A DNA stretch of 45,472 nucleotides from an uncultured Schlesneria sp. (GCA_903871875.1 CAIQIR010000118.1:1-45472), one strand, 5' to 3'; counted from the stretch's first letter, positions 1 to 10,164 are shown. Numbers and translations are program-made. The notes: generated by a model from the sequence alone, not told the origin.

Positions 1-204
1 CCGACCACCAAAAGATTCTGCTTGAAAAACTGAAGCTCCGACTACCCTCAAAAATAATCCAGAGGAAAATGTAGTGAGAAAAATGGCACTAATTTTCAGA
101 ATGCCATGATGTTTTTCAATCCAACTGCGGAAGTCGGGCTAAGCTAAGGCATCACCGGCCGTCCAAGACCGACAGCCGGCCTCGCCCTGTTCATTTTGTC
201 GCCG

Positions 205-2778
205 TTAATGGGGAGCATCCAACTCCGGTGGGTCAGCCGCAAAGAACACGCGACAGTCGGTGTTTTGCTGAATATTGCCAGCCCAGGAAGCCACCGAGTT
301 GCGACCTTGGCCGACAATGGTAGCCAGCGAAATCGTCGCAATGACGATATCGACCCCGTCCTCGCGAATGATCTTGGTCAACATGTCAGCATGATCTGTC
401 AGTCCGGCTGGCAGATCGATGGTCTTGATCGCTCGTCCCGCTTTTTGCGCCGCTTCGACGTCCAGAGCAAAATGACTGTCCTTCTCGGCCCCCATCTGGA
501 TCACGTCCATGCCCACGCTGTGATCCAGCATGCTCTGCAATAATCGGAACAGATCACTCGAATGGGCGGTCCCGTCATGCAGAAACATCACGCGATCCAC
601 AGCAATACCAGCCGCACGCAATTGATCTCGCAGCGAGGCGTCACTGGTTTTGACCCGCGGAATCCGATTCCCTCCGCCGATGTCCGAATAGAAATCACGG
701 TTCTGTCCGACGATGCGAATCGTCAGCGGCGGCGACTGCCCTTCATGCAACTGAGTCCAATAGTGCGAACAACGGTCGAGCTGTTGGTCGGGAGTGAACC
801 TGTCCGACGTCCCCATCAATAATTCCTGGGCACCGATCGCCTGGACCGTCTGCATCATCGCATGCAGCGCATCATTGGTCGAAACGATAATCGGCACGAC
901 CGTCTTGCCTGCTGTTTCCGCCCGCTTCTCCACCGCATTCATCAATTCCTGTTCGTAAACATCGATCGGAACCGGCTCGGAATAGACACCACCGCCGGGC
1001 CGAACATTCGCGGTCAACGTGACGACATCCGTCGTATTGGGATCTGTTTCTTCGAGCACCCGGTCCAGCGCGGCCAGATGAGTCGTCGATCGGATCGCCA
1101 CGACCTTGCGAAATTGATGATTCAAATGGAGCGTCTCCCGTGTCACCGAATCGGTCTTGAGTTCGCTGAATTCGTCCAGATGCTCGCGGCCTTCCGGTCC
1201 CGCTTCCTTTCGGCGGTAATATTCGGTGCCGACAAACAGCATGAACAGCGCCGCCGTGAAACACAGACCAGCCTTGGTCGCGATTTCCTTGGTCAACGCG
1301 TTCATCACGGCCGACACCAGCAGAATGACGAAAATCATTCCCAGCCCGATCGGCCACTCAACGCCACCCACCTTCAGATTGAGCGGTACCTTGAAGCCGC
1401 GCGGACGATCGGGGTCGCGGAACCGCAGCACCAGCATGGCCAGACAATTGAATACAAAGCTCCAGACCACGCCAAAGGCATACGCTTCTCCCAAGAGCAG
1501 CACGTCGCCGCGACTGACCAGAATCGTGAACAGTTGCAGCCCCAAGATCACAGACAACAACCTCGATGTCGTGCCAAAACGGGGATGAGGCTTCAGCAGC
1601 CAGTCGGGAATCACACCGTCTTCGGCGACGCGATTCAGTACGCCATTGGAACCGATGATCGCCGTATTCACGGCGCCCGCGAGAATCAGTGAACCGACGG
1701 CGACGACGAAAGCGTTCAATAGCAACCGCACAATCGGCGGACCATAAACGTGCATCGCCAGTCCACCAATCAAATTGTCGCCGTACTTCGCCATCCGCAC
1801 ATCCTCTGGGATCAATAGCACGGCCAGTACGCTGATCCCACCGGTTAGTAACAGGCTATAAACGAAGACGATGAAGGCCGCCCGTTTGAAGTTCTGTAGC
1901 TTGGGCGATTCGACTTCGCGGTAAATCTGGGCCAGCGTTTCTTCACCACTCATCGCCAGAATCGAATGTCCGAACGCGATAAAGAAGCCGACCATGCCGA
2001 TCATGCTCAGCCACGACCAGCCGTTAAGCAGGTTGTCCGCGAACGCCGTTCCTTCCAGAAAACCCAGCGGGCTTTCCAGCTGTCCGTTCGCCGGATTTTC
2101 TTTGGGAGTAAACGTGGGTTGAAAGACGATCTCGTTTCGTGGTCCGTCGAGCATCAGAGTCAGTAGCGACCAGGCGAGGATTGTCACCCCCATGATCGTC
2201 GTGATGATCATGATCTTCAGCGCCTTGTCACTGGACTCGTGAATCCCCACCACATTCAGCCGGAAGAAATAGATCGTGATGGCACAGGCAATCACGACGG
2301 CCCCGGTCGATTTCCAGAAGTCGCGAAATTCCGGCGAGACCGGCGTACTGGAAAAATGGGACCACAGTTCAAACACCAGACTCATCAGGTACTGACCGGC
2401 CGAAACACCGCTGATGGGACCAGTCAGCACATAGTCAAACAGCAAGGCGGAGACAGCGACTTTGGCCGTGGTACGCCCCAGCGATTCTTTCACAATGCGA
2501 TAGACGCCTCCGCGGACAAACATCGAGCAACTCTCGATATACACCGAACGAACCGCATAGCTGAATAACATGACCCCGACGATGAACCACGGAGCCGCCG
2601 GACCAATCGAGTGCTCAACAATTCCGCCAATATAGAAGGCGGTACTGGCCAGATCGCACAGGACGATGGCGGCCACCCTCCAGTACGAGATAAAGACGAA
2701 CATGATGCTGCTGATGATCACGACCTTGCCGGTCGCAGAAGCCGCTGCTTCCGTGGTCGCCTCACCAGATGAACTCAT
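205..2778 (-). CDS. APC-superfamily permease with two C-terminal Usp-like domains
   Basis: Predicted inner-membrane amino acid/polyamine-type permease of 857 residues. Roughly the first 560 residues are a run of about 12 hydrophobic segments with APC-like features, such as the early glycine-rich YVLTGPISGVSAGQY segment and a later AGAVNTAIIGSNG stretch. The last ~290 residues are soluble and look like two universal-stress-protein-like alpha/beta units: the first begins near FRKVVAIRS, the second near VDRVMFLHDG and ends with DGVDIVIATIS. The reading frame stays open upstream to 2892, but the ATG at 2778 is preferred because AAGGAAG lies just upstream and because the extra 38 residues overlap the preceding gene. 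It starts 11 nt after the DUF1501 stop, so the two are probably co-transcribed. Substrate is unknown. The permease call is firm; the Usp assignment is by fold-like pattern. Confidence 0.85.
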   Translation of the reverse strand: MSSSGEATTEAAASATGKVVIISSIMFVFISYWRVAAIVLCDLASTAFYIGGIVEHSIGPAAPWFIVGVMLFSYAVRSVYIESCSMFVRGGVYRIVKESLGRTTAKVAVSALLFDYVLTGPISGVSAGQYLMSLVFELWSHFSSTPVSPEFRDFWKSTGAVVIACAITIYFFRLNVVGIHESSDKALKIMIITTIMGVTILAWSLLTLMLDGPRNEIVFQPTFTPKENPANGQLESPLGFLEGTAFADNLLNGWSWLSMIGMVGFFIAFGHSILAMSGEETLAQIYREVESPKLQNFKRAAFIVFVYSLLLTGGISVLAVLLIPEDVRMAKYGDNLIGGLAMHVYGPPIVRLLLNAFVVAVGSLILAGAVNTAIIGSNGVLNRVAEDGVIPDWLLKPHPRFGTTSRLLSVILGLQLFTILVSRGDVLLLGEAYAFGVVWSFVFNCLAMLVLRFRDPDRPRGFKVPLNLKVGGVEWPIGLGMIFVILLVSAVMNALTKEIATKAGLCFTAALFMLFVGTEYYRRKEAGPEGREHLDEFSELKTDSVTRETLHLNHQFRKVVAIRSTTHLAALDRVLEETDPNTTDVVTLTANVRPGGGVYSEPVPIDVYEQELMNAVEKRAETAGKTVVPIIVSTNDALHAMMQTVQAIGAQELLMGTSDRFTPDQQLDRCSHYWTQLHEGQSPPLTIRIVGQNRDFYSDIGGGNRIPRVKTSDASLRDQLRAAGIAVDRVMFLHDGTAHSSDLFRLLQSMLDHSVGMDVIQMGAEKDSHFALDVEAAQKAGRAIKTIDLPAGLTDHADMLTKIIREDGVDIVIATISLATIVGQGRNSVASWAGNIQQNTDCRVFFAADPPELDAPH

Positions 2779-2789
2779 CGTGGTCTTCC

Positions 2790-4262
2790 TTAACCCAGAA
2801 TGCCGCGAACGACATGGCCGTGAACATCGGTTAAACGGTAGTAGCGACCCTGAAACTTGTAGGTCAGACGGGTGTGATCGATGCCCAGACAATGCAGCAT
2901 CGTCGCATGCAAATCGGGAATGGGGACCGGATCGCGAACAACGTTGTAACTGAACTCGTCGGTTTCACCCCACGTCGTGCCGGGCCGAATGCCACCGCCA
3001 GCCAACCAGATCGTGAAGCAGCGAGGATGATGATCGCGGCCATAATCCTCGGCCGTGAGCGTTCCCTGACAGTAAACGGTACGACCAAATTCGCCGCCCC
3101 AAACCACCAAGGTGTCTTCCAGCAGACCTCGTTGTTCCAAATCGGCGATCAGTGCGGCCGAAGCCTGGTCCGTATCACGGCACTGACCGGCGATCGCTTT
3201 CGGCAGATTGGCATGCTGATCCCAACCGCGATGGAACAGCTGAATAAACCGCACACCGCGTTCGGCCAATCGCCGGGCCAAGAGGCAGTTGTACGCATAG
3301 GTGCCGGGCTGACGGGAATCGGGACCATACAGTTCGAAGATGTGCTGCGGCTCGCTCGACAGATCGGTCAACTCGGGTACCGACGTCTGCATGCGAAACG
3401 CCATTTCGTACTGGGCCATGCGAGTCGCGATTTCGGGATCCTGATATTCGGCCAGCTTCTGCGAATTGAGTTGGGCCAGATCATCCAACATGCGTCGCCG
3501 CGTCGAAGAATCCATTCCCTCCGGGTTCGAAAGATAGAGTACCGGATCGCCGACCGAACGAAATTTCGTGCCCTGATATTTCGATGGCAAAAAGCCCGCA
3601 CCCCACAGCCGATCATACAGTGGCTGATCATTGGGATTGCCCGTCCCATTCGAAACCATCGCCACGAACGCCGGCAGGTCAGCACTCTCAGTCCCCAGTC
3701 CGTACGAAATCCAGGCTCCCATACTGGGCCGGCCCGCCAGCTGATTGCCGGTTTGAAAAAACGTGACCGCCGGATCGTGATTGATCGCTTCGGTCTGCAT
3801 CGACCGAATGAACGTCAGCTTGTCGGCCATCTTCGCCGTGTGCGGTAACAGTTCACTGACCCAGGCCCCCGATTGTCCTTGTTGAGCGAAACGAAACTTC
3901 GACGGTGCCAGGGGAAAGCTCGCCTGCCGCGATGTCATCCCGGTCAGTCGTTGTCCCTGTCGGACCGATTCCGGCAACTCGGTGCCCCGTAGCGAAGCCA
4001 GTTGAGGTTTCCAATCGAACAGATCCATCTGCGACGGCGCGCCCGACTGGAACAGATAAATCACGCGTTTCGCTGTCGCAGGAAAATGCGTCCCCCCCGC
4101 CAACTCGCCAGCGTGATTTCCCGCTGCCGACGAGGGTTCGCCGAAGGCCTGCGGATTCAACAGCGATGCCAACGCAATCGATCCCAGTCCGGTCGCACGG
4201 CCCAGAAACGTCCGACGATTGAGGCTGTCATTCATGGCGAATACGGATTGAGGATCGATCAT
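2790..4262 (-). CDS. DUF1501 family protein with Tat signal
   Basis: A 490-residue protein of the DUF1501 family, a sulfatase/alkaline-phosphatase-fold group greatly expanded in planctomycetes and usually paired with DUF1549/DUF1553 cytochrome proteins. The N-terminus contains [11 protein letters not shown] followed by a hydrophobic stretch ending near NPQAFG, which fits a twin-arginine signal, so export is likely. Family features seen include [17 protein letters not shown] near the mature start, [17 protein letters not shown], and [10 protein letters not shown] with [16 protein letters not shown] toward the C-terminus. Length is normal for the family. The first ATG (4262) was kept; an ATG nine codons on (4235) would leave the Tat motif intact. 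It lies 287 bp downstream of the PSD1 protein gene and 11 nt upstream of the permease. The biochemical role of this family is not settled. Confidence 0.92.
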   Translation of the reverse strand: MIDPQSVFAMNDSLNRRTFLGRATGLGSIALASLLNPQAFGEPSSAAGNHAGELAGGTHFPATAKRVIYLFQSGAPSQMDLFDWKPQLASLRGTELPESVRQGQRLTGMTSRQASFPLAPSKFRFAQQGQSGAWVSELLPHTAKMADKLTFIRSMQTEAINHDPAVTFFQTGNQLAGRPSMGAWISYGLGTESADLPAFVAMVSNGTGNPNDQPLYDRLWGAGFLPSKYQGTKFRSVGDPVLYLSNPEGMDSSTRRRMLDDLAQLNSQKLAEYQDPEIATRMAQYEMAFRMQTSVPELTDLSSEPQHIFELYGPDSRQPGTYAYNCLLARRLAERGVRFIQLFHRGWDQHANLPKAIAGQCRDTDQASAALIADLEQRGLLEDTLVVWGGEFGRTVYCQGTLTAEDYGRDHHPRCFTIWLAGGGIRPGTTWGETDEFSYNVVRDPVPIPDLHATMLHCLGIDHTRLTYKFQGRYYRLTDVHGHVVRGILG

Positions 4263-4549
4263 GTTTTCTTCTCGCAGAGCGATCGCTGCAGGCGATCATT
4301 CAGGCAACTCAAGACGTCCGTTTGATCAGCGGGGACAGGGAACATGCAAAGCATCACGCATCATGCAGAACACACGAGTCTTGATGGCAAAAGTTCTGTT
4401 CGGTCTTTCTGTGTGGCTTATTTCGTGTGACGAGTTTCGCGCGGCAACGTATGGGGCTCCATGTCATCGAACGCCCTTCCTAAGTACTCCACATCGGTTG
4501 GTCGATGGCTATTGTCAGTCCACTGCCTCAATCAAAACGACGTCACGTG

Positions 4550-7500
4550 TCATTCGCAGGTGACGGCTTCATCCAAGTTCAAGATCAGTCCGGCAATCGT
4601 GGTGCAGGCGGCCAGTTCGCTGACATCCAGTTGGGCGTTCCGCGGGAATTCACCCTGCCTGGTCAGCACATCAGCTTGAGCACGATGATCGCGATAATAC
4701 GACAGATGTCGTTCGTACCCCGCCGTCAGCACGGCCATTTCCAGAGGTCGAGCCGGCCGACCCAGGACGTATTGCAGTGCCACGCTGATTCGTTGGGAAG
4801 AGACTGCGCCGCCTTCGATCAGCATTCGTTCGCCCAGCACTCGGGCCGCTTCGCCATAGGTCACATCGTTCATCAAATTCAGCGCCTGCAGCGGTGTATT
4901 TGTTCGGGTTTCTTTCACGATGCAAGTCTCGCGCCCCACGGCGTCGAAAGTGATCATCGAAGGCGGTGCGATAGTTCGTTTCCAATAGATGTACAGGCTG
5001 CGACGGTACAGGTTCGCTCCGTGATCTTGCGAGTAATCGATCCCCGCCAGATCCTTCCACAGCCCCTCCGGCTGATACGCTTTGAACGAGGGTCCGCCGA
5101 GTTGTTCCACCAACAGACCGCTGGCCGCGAGCGCCTGATCGCGAACCATTTCCGCCGACAGTCGAAACCGCGGACCGCGAGCCAACCAGCGATTCTCGGG
5201 ATCGCGCCGCAACAGTTCCGGTGAAGTGCGTGACGATTGCCGATAAGTCGCACTCGTCACGATCAACCGGCACAGATGCTTCAAATCCCAGGCCCGTCGA
5301 CCGAACGAACTCTCGCTGTCGAGCGCAGGCTGCGGTTGTTGATCGACGGTCCGATCACTGCCTTGTTGGAACTCGACTGCCAACCAATCGAGTAATTCCG
5401 GATGGCTGGGCCATTCGCCCTGCTGACCGAAATCGTCAACGGTCTTCACGATTCCCATGCCAAACAACATTTGCCACAGGCGATTGACAGCGACGCGCGA
5501 CGTCAGGGGATGATCGGCCGACACCAGCCAACGCGCCATCGTCAATCGATTGCGAGGTTCGCTGGCCGGCAGCGCGGGCAGACTCGCCGGAACATTTGCC
5601 GACACGCGCTCGCCCGGCTTGTCATATTCGCCTCGCAGCAGCAGATGTGCCGTTCGAGCAGACGGCAGCTCTTCCATGACCATCGTCGTCGGCAGTTGTT
5701 CGACGAACTGGGCCCGGTCGGAACGCGCGACCTGCAACTGGTCCCAGGCGGAACGAATCGATTCGACGTCTGCGTGCTCAACGTAGTAGCGACGCAGCGC
5801 GGTCGCCTGTGAGGGAGTTCGATCGGCGGCAGGCCGAGCCGCGATCGCTGACAATCGATCGGTCTGAGCCAGAATTTGGGCTTCCTCGTCGGACACGACA
5901 CGATCAAAGATCCGCACATCGTCGATCAAGCCGTGGAAGCGTCCGGCCGGTCCATTGCCGCCGCCAATCCGCAAGAGGCCGATGTTATCAAACGATTGAT
6001 TTAGCTCGTTCAACAGAGAAATCGTACGTTGCGGCCTGCCATCCACATAGATCTGGATCCCGGCCGAGTCACGGCTGCCGTCATAGGTCACCGTCACTTG
6101 TTGCCAACCCTTTGCGGCGATCGCTTCCACCGTTTCGACACGGCAGGCATCGTCGAGCCACCGCTTGGTGAGATGCACCTGCAGCTTGCCTTGTTCCAGC
6201 ACCACGCACCAACCGTCGCCGTGCGGCAGATCGGTCATCCGCGAGAGGATCGTCCCGCCTAGCCCGTCGTGGGGACGAATCCAGGCCGATAGCGAGAATT
6301 TGTCGAAGAAGCCGAAGTTCGCGACATCGCCCGCCGCCACGTCACGCTGACCATCAACGTCCAGAGCCTGTCCCATGCTGCTCGTGACGAATTGCGGCGG
6401 ATCGATCTCCGATCGGGACCCCGGGAGGTTCGTCACCACAGGTGACGACGTTCGCAACTGACCCAGATACCCCGCCGGACGCGCGGCAGCCGACGTGGTC
6501 GAGACGGCGGCCAGCGCGTTTCCGTCCAAGGGGAAATGCAGAATCAATCCCCGTCGAACGGCATCGGCGGCCGCCAGATCGGGAACCTGAGTTTGTTCCC
6601 ACGAAGACTGTGTCGAGACGACCTGCGGTTCGACGGCCGCCCAGGCCGCTTCCGCCGCCGCGACGCGCTGATCCCAACGCACCAGCTCGCGTTGTTGGTC
6701 GCGTGTGGGTGAAGCAAGATACGGAGGTGAATTGCCGTACTTCACGGCTCGGCCCTTTTCGGGAATGTTATTGAAGAACGCAAACAGTTGATAAAAGTCA
6801 GTCTGAGTAATCGGGTCGTATTTGTGGTTATGACAGCGCGCACACATCACGGTCAGGCCCAGCCAGACCGTGGATGTTGTTTCCACCCGGTCGACGACAT
6901 ATTCCACCGCGTATTCTTCGGGGATGATGCCTCCTTCGGCGTTACCCCGATGATTGCGGTTGAATCCGGTTGCGATTCGCTGGTCGAGTATCGGTTTGGG
7001 CAGCAGATCACCGGCTAATTGTTCCACGGTAAATTGATCGAAAGGCATGTTCACATTGAATGCGTCGATCACCCAATCGCGCCATCGCCACATCGTCCGT
7101 TCACCGTCACTTTGGTAGCCGCTGGTGTCCGCATAGCGCGCACCGTTCAACCAGCGGACGGCCATCCGTTCGCCATACCGGGCCGAAGCCAGCAACCGAT
7201 CAACCACCCGTTCCCAAGCGTCGGGCGCAGCGTCTCGTAAAAACTCGGCGACCTCGCTGGGCGTTGGAGGCAGTCCCGTCAGATCGAGCGTCAGTCGTCG
7301 CAGCAGGGTGGCCTTGTCCGCCAGGGGCGACGGCGTCAGCCCTTCCCGTTCGAGTCTGGCCAGCACAAAATCGTCGACGGACGATCGCGCCCAGCCGGTT
7401 GTCGAAACAACAGGTCGCTTCGCTCGGACCGGCGTCACAAATGACCAATGCGCGTCCCACTTGGCCCCCTGTGCGATCCAGCGGCGAAGCAAATCGATTT

Positions 7501-7849
7501 GCTGTGGCGAGAGTTGTCGTTCCAACTCGGGCGGCGGCATCCGCAGCTCGGGATCGGCCGACGTGATCCGCTGGATCAACTCGCTATGGTCCGGTTGACC
7601 CGCGACGATGGCTCGACGGCCGTCTCCCAAGTCGACCAGTGCGCCCGCTTCGGTGTCGAATCGCAGGTTCGCCTTCCGCTGCGCCGCATCGGGGCCATGA
7701 CAATGGAAACAGACGTCGGACAGAATCGGCCGGATATCGCGATTGAATTCGACCCGCGTGGACAACGCCTCTTCGGCGTGCCCGCTGCCAATCAACAGGC
7801 TCGAGGTCAGCACGAGCGAGATTCCGCAGAATCGAATCAGCAGCGACAC
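4550..7849 (-). CDS. PSD1 cytochrome c / DUF1549 / LamG / DUF1553 protein
   Basis: A 1099-residue exported protein of the planctomycete PSD1 group. A signal peptide (about residues 1-25) is followed by the PSD1 cytochrome c domain with the heme-binding CFHCH at residues 47-51. DUF1549 follows (start near DDFVLARLEREGLTPSP, with RRLTLDLTGLPPTPSEV). A LamG/concanavalin-like insert comes next (ALDVDGQRDV, FSLSAWIRPHDG, IQIYVDGRPQ, GLIDDVRIFDR), and DUF1553 is at the C-terminus (TSRVAVNRLWQMLFG to NLDEAVT). The start was set at the GTG at 7849 because GGAGGT lies five bases upstream; a GTG seven codons earlier (7870) has no such site. It probably heads a unit with the DUF1501 gene. Family members are proposed to act in periplasmic redox or polysaccharide handling, but function is unproven; the LamG module suggests glycan binding. 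Confidence 0.93.
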   Translation of the reverse strand: MSLLIRFCGISLVLTSSLLIGSGHAEEALSTRVEFNRDIRPILSDVCFHCHGPDAAQRKANLRFDTEAGALVDLGDGRRAIVAGQPDHSELIQRITSADPELRMPPPELERQLSPQQIDLLRRWIAQGAKWDAHWSFVTPVRAKRPVVSTTGWARSSVDDFVLARLEREGLTPSPLADKATLLRRLTLDLTGLPPTPSEVAEFLRDAAPDAWERVVDRLLASARYGERMAVRWLNGARYADTSGYQSDGERTMWRWRDWVIDAFNVNMPFDQFTVEQLAGDLLPKPILDQRIATGFNRNHRGNAEGGIIPEEYAVEYVVDRVETTSTVWLGLTVMCARCHNHKYDPITQTDFYQLFAFFNNIPEKGRAVKYGNSPPYLASPTRDQQRELVRWDQRVAAAEAAWAAVEPQVVSTQSSWEQTQVPDLAAADAVRRGLILHFPLDGNALAAVSTTSAAARPAGYLGQLRTSSPVVTNLPGSRSEIDPPQFVTSSMGQALDVDGQRDVAAGDVANFGFFDKFSLSAWIRPHDGLGGTILSRMTDLPHGDGWCVVLEQGKLQVHLTKRWLDDACRVETVEAIAAKGWQQVTVTYDGSRDSAGIQIYVDGRPQRTISLLNELNQSFDNIGLLRIGGGNGPAGRFHGLIDDVRIFDRVVSDEEAQILAQTDRLSAIAARPAADRTPSQATALRRYYVEHADVESIRSAWDQLQVARSDRAQFVEQLPTTMVMEELPSARTAHLLLRGEYDKPGERVSANVPASLPALPASEPRNRLTMARWLVSADHPLTSRVAVNRLWQMLFGMGIVKTVDDFGQQGEWPSHPELLDWLAVEFQQGSDRTVDQQPQPALDSESSFGRRAWDLKHLCRLIVTSATYRQSSRTSPELLRRDPENRWLARGPRFRLSAEMVRDQALAASGLLVEQLGGPSFKAYQPEGLWKDLAGIDYSQDHGANLYRRSLYIYWKRTIAPPSMITFDAVGRETCIVKETRTNTPLQALNLMNDVTYGEAARVLGERMLIEGGAVSSQRISVALQYVLGRPARPLEMAVLTAGYERHLSYYRDHRAQADVLTRQGEFPRNAQLDVSELAACTTIAGLILNLDEAVTCE

Positions 7850-7890
7850 ATGGACCTCCAACCGTTGCACGGTCTCGTTCGATGTCCGGT

Positions 7891-8847
7891 CTATTTAATA
7901 GAACAACTTGCCGCCCCGGCGGCCATCAAGGCCACGGTGGATGGTTGAATCGTTCCAATCAGATCGGTAACTGAATCGTAACCTTCTTGCTCGAGAATCG
8001 AATCCAATTCCGTCACCAGTTTTGTCGCCAGTGTCGGATGATAAAAGTTCGCGGTCCCGATTTGCACGGCCGTCGCGCCACAGACCAGGAACTCCATCAC
8101 GTCGTCGATCGATTGAATTCCGCCAATGCCGATGATCGGCGTATCGACCGCCTGGGCCACCTGCCAGACCACCCGCAGCGCCAGCGGCTTGATCGCCGGT
8201 CCACTCAGTCCACCAATTCCATTGCCGAGAATCGGTTTGCGTTTTCGCCAATCGACGGCCAGCCCTTGAAACGTATTGACCAGTGACAGGGCGTCAGCTC
8301 CGGCTTCACTCGCCGCCTGCGCAATCTCGACAACGCTCGTGACATTGGGCGTCAGCTTGGCAATGACGGGCAGATCGCAGGCGCCACGCACGGCCGACAC
8401 CACTTCAGCGGCCATCTTCGGATTCGTGCCATAGTCGACGCCGCCGCTGACATTGGGGCACGAGATATTCAGTTCGAGCGCGGCCAACCCGGTAAACGCA
8501 TTCAGTTTTCGCGCCATCTCGACAAACTCGGCCGTATTCTTGCCGGCGATGTTGGCGATGATCGACGTTCCAAGACCCAGCAACGCGTCGAGATGTTTGG
8601 AGATGAACGCATCGAGCCCGTCGTTATCGAGACCGATCGAGTTCAGCAAACCGGACGAGGTTTCCACGGTTCGTGGCGGCGGGTTGCCCGGTCGAGGCAG
8701 CGGGGTCACCGTTTTGGGGATGATGCCGCCGAGTTGAGAGAAGTCGGCATACGCCACCATTTCGCGGGCATAACCGAAAGTCCCCGAGGCGACGAGGATG
8801 GGATTCTTGAGTCTAAGCCGATTGAGTTGGACTTCGAGGCAAGGCAC
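7891..8847 (-). CDS. pyrD: Dihydroorotate dehydrogenase, class 1 (1B-like)
   Basis: Cytosolic FMN enzyme that oxidises dihydroorotate to orotate in pyrimidine synthesis. The 318 residues give a complete TIM-barrel. Visible features are [12 protein letters not shown] near residues 14-25, PKTVT at 44-48, the NISCPN motif with the catalytic-base Cys at residue 130 (class 1 uses Cys, class 2 Ser), AKLTPNV, and the phosphate-binding [17 protein letters not shown] and [11 protein letters not shown] near the end. The overall sequence is closest to class 1B, which normally works with the electron-transfer subunit PyrK; no pyrK lies next to it here. Translation starts at GTG (8847) with a weak purine-rich stretch upstream. 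It begins about 1 kb from the PSD1 gene on the same strand, and its stop is 41 nt from that gene's start. Confidence 0.95.
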   Translation of the reverse strand: MPCLEVQLNRLRLKNPILVASGTFGYAREMVAYADFSQLGGIIPKTVTPLPRPGNPPPRTVETSSGLLNSIGLDNDGLDAFISKHLDALLGLGTSIIANIAGKNTAEFVEMARKLNAFTGLAALELNISCPNVSGGVDYGTNPKMAAEVVSAVRGACDLPVIAKLTPNVTSVVEIAQAASEAGADALSLVNTFQGLAVDWRKRKPILGNGIGGLSGPAIKPLALRVVWQVAQAVDTPIIGIGGIQSIDDVMEFLVCGATAVQIGTANFYHPTLATKLVTELDSILEQEGYDSVTDLIGTIQPSTVALMAAGAASCSIK

Positions 8848-9018
8848 GAGACGGTTCTCTCAAGCACGACGCCGGGCGAAAGAACACCGATCAGCCCCCT
8901 TGGCTGCGCGCGTCAACTTGCGTGGTCGTCGGCAATCCATCGTATCCCACGACACTGCCGCACGACAATCAACCCGAATTGGATCTGAGAAACGATCAAC
9001 CGACCACCACTGGATCGA

Positions 9019-9240
9019 TCAGATCACACCGCCGTGGGTACGGTAGGGTGTGGCGACGTCGGGCATATCGAGACCCCAGATCCGTTCCCAGATCTCGGGG
9101 ATGTGTCGATAACCTTCCGACACAAAAATCAACTGTCGCGCACGAACGTCGGGTGAAGAGGAATAGATCGGCATAATGCAGCCGATCTGCGCCATACTTC
9201 CTGCCAACAGTAACAACGCAATGTACAGTCGATTCCGCAT
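9019..9240 (-). CDS. Small exported/lipoprotein-like protein of unknown function
   Basis: A 73-residue protein I do not recognise by name. It begins MRNRLYIALLLLAGS, a clear secretion signal, and has a Cys at residue 21 (QIGC), an imperfect lipobox because position -3 is Gln. The mature part is short and polar, with the run SPDVRARQLIFVSEGYRHI, then tryptophans in IWERIWGLDMPDV, and ends in HGGVI. The ATG at 9240 was chosen because GGAGG sits five bases upstream; the open frame extends 15 codons further but without such a site. The strong ribosome site and clean signal argue for a real gene. It stands alone between pyrD and the HU gene. Likely location is the outer side of the cytoplasmic membrane or periplasm; function unknown. 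Confidence 0.75.
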   Translation of the reverse strand: MRNRLYIALLLLAGSMAQIGCIMPIYSSSPDVRARQLIFVSEGYRHIPEIWERIWGLDMPDVATPYRTHGGVI

Positions 9241-9464
9241 GATGGCCTCCGTGCCTTCCGCCCGCAGGCGGCTTCGTTCGCTCAAACGTCGCGAGACATC
9301 CTGTCACTCGACGATCGAACATTCATGATGCGACCAGCGTCCGGGCCGCTGGGTGATGTCATATTCGCTGATCTGAATCTTCCCGCCACCAAGTCATTCA
9401 CTGGCTGACGTCCACCGTGATCGGTGCGGCTGTCCACCAGATTCAGAACCAGGGTCTTGGTTTT

Positions 9465-9824
9465 CTAAACGCTATGTTCCGGTGTTCCGGTCTGTTGAGG
9501 CTGGGTGTCGATTTGCTGACTCGCGGCTTTGGCGGCCGCTTCTATCTCCAACAGTCGGACCTTTTCTTCCATCTCTTTGCCGGGCTTGAACGTCACCACA
9601 AATTTTTCGGGGACAAATACTTTGTCACCGGTTCGTGGATTACGTGCTTTGCGAGCGGCTCGCTTTTTGACTTCAAAAACTCCGAAGTTGCGTAATTCAA
9701 TTCGCCCGTCTTCCACCAGCGTCTTCACGATGGCATCAAACGTCTTTTGGACGATCTCTTTCGTCTTGAGCTGCGTCATCCCAAGGGCTTCTGAAATCTC
9801 TTTGACGATTTCTTTTTTGGTCAC
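9465..9824 (-). CDS. HU/IHF-family DNA-binding protein
   Basis: Nucleoid-associated DNA-bending protein of 119 residues. Residues 1-90 are a standard HU/IHF fold: helical N-terminus [15 protein letters not shown], core [14 protein letters not shown] at 40-53, and the beta-arm RNPRTG at 61-66 with the intercalating proline at 63, followed by [15 protein letters not shown]. The last ~29 residues form a hydrophilic Ala/Gln-rich tail beyond the usual 90-100 residue length. Start is GTG (9824) with GGGAG upstream. A sigma-70-type promoter candidate lies about 70 bp upstream (9894-9923). It is single-gene, between the small exported protein and the PH-domain gene. Whether it is an HU homodimer or an IHF-like partner cannot be told from this window. 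Confidence 0.95.
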   Translation of the reverse strand: MTKKEIVKEISEALGMTQLKTKEIVQKTFDAIVKTLVEDGRIELRNFGVFEVKKRAARKARNPRTGDKVFVPEKFVVTFKPGKEMEEKVRLLEIEAAAKAASQQIDTQPQQTGTPEHSV

Positions 9825-10164
9825 AACCTGAGTCTCCCGAAGAATGCCGACACCGTGGGGCCGGACGGAATTCGATGGTACTGATAAGACTCAACTGTAT
9901 TCCCAAAAAAGACTTAATGTCAAGTCGCCGAGTTCGGAAGACCTCAATTCCGTCAGAAAAACTGTTATCGGCTAGCCGACGCGCAGTCTTCCCTTGCTCA
10001 CTTTATCGACACGGCACAGTCCGAACTTTTGGAAAAATCGCTTCAATCGGCAAAGTTTTCCAGACTGGCCCGGGACGCAGCTTCGCCCGCCATGCTGCCG
10101 AGTTCCGAGCCGTAGAATAGAATTCCGCGGAACCGCACCGGGAAAATCCGTGACCAGGGGAAAA
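9825..10164. other. Intergenic region between HU and PH-domain genes
   Basis: About 340 bp without a supported gene. It holds the HU promoter candidate (9894-9923) and the first copy of an 18-bp tandem repeat at its right end (10140-10157). The short open frames here (9875-10120 plus, 9972-10292 minus) have no ribosome site or recognisable sequence. Confidence 0.6.
9894..9923 (-). promoter_or_regulatory. Candidate sigma-70 promoter of the HU gene
   Basis: Read on the minus strand: TTGACA (9923-9918, perfect -35), an 18-base spacer containing a T6 run, then TACAGT (9899-9894, four of six -10 matches). The expected start site would leave a leader of roughly 60 nt before the GTG at 9824. No competing gene start lies nearby. 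Inferred from consensus only. Confidence 0.55.

Noticed and set aside
2779-2892. N-terminal extension of the permease to 2892
   Set aside because: It overlaps the DUF1501 coding end, is low-complexity, and the ATG at 2778 has a ribosome site.
9920-9932. 13-mer TCAAGTCGCCGAG shared with 29144-29156
   Set aside because: A shared 13-mer is expected by chance several times in a 45-kb window; flanks do not match.
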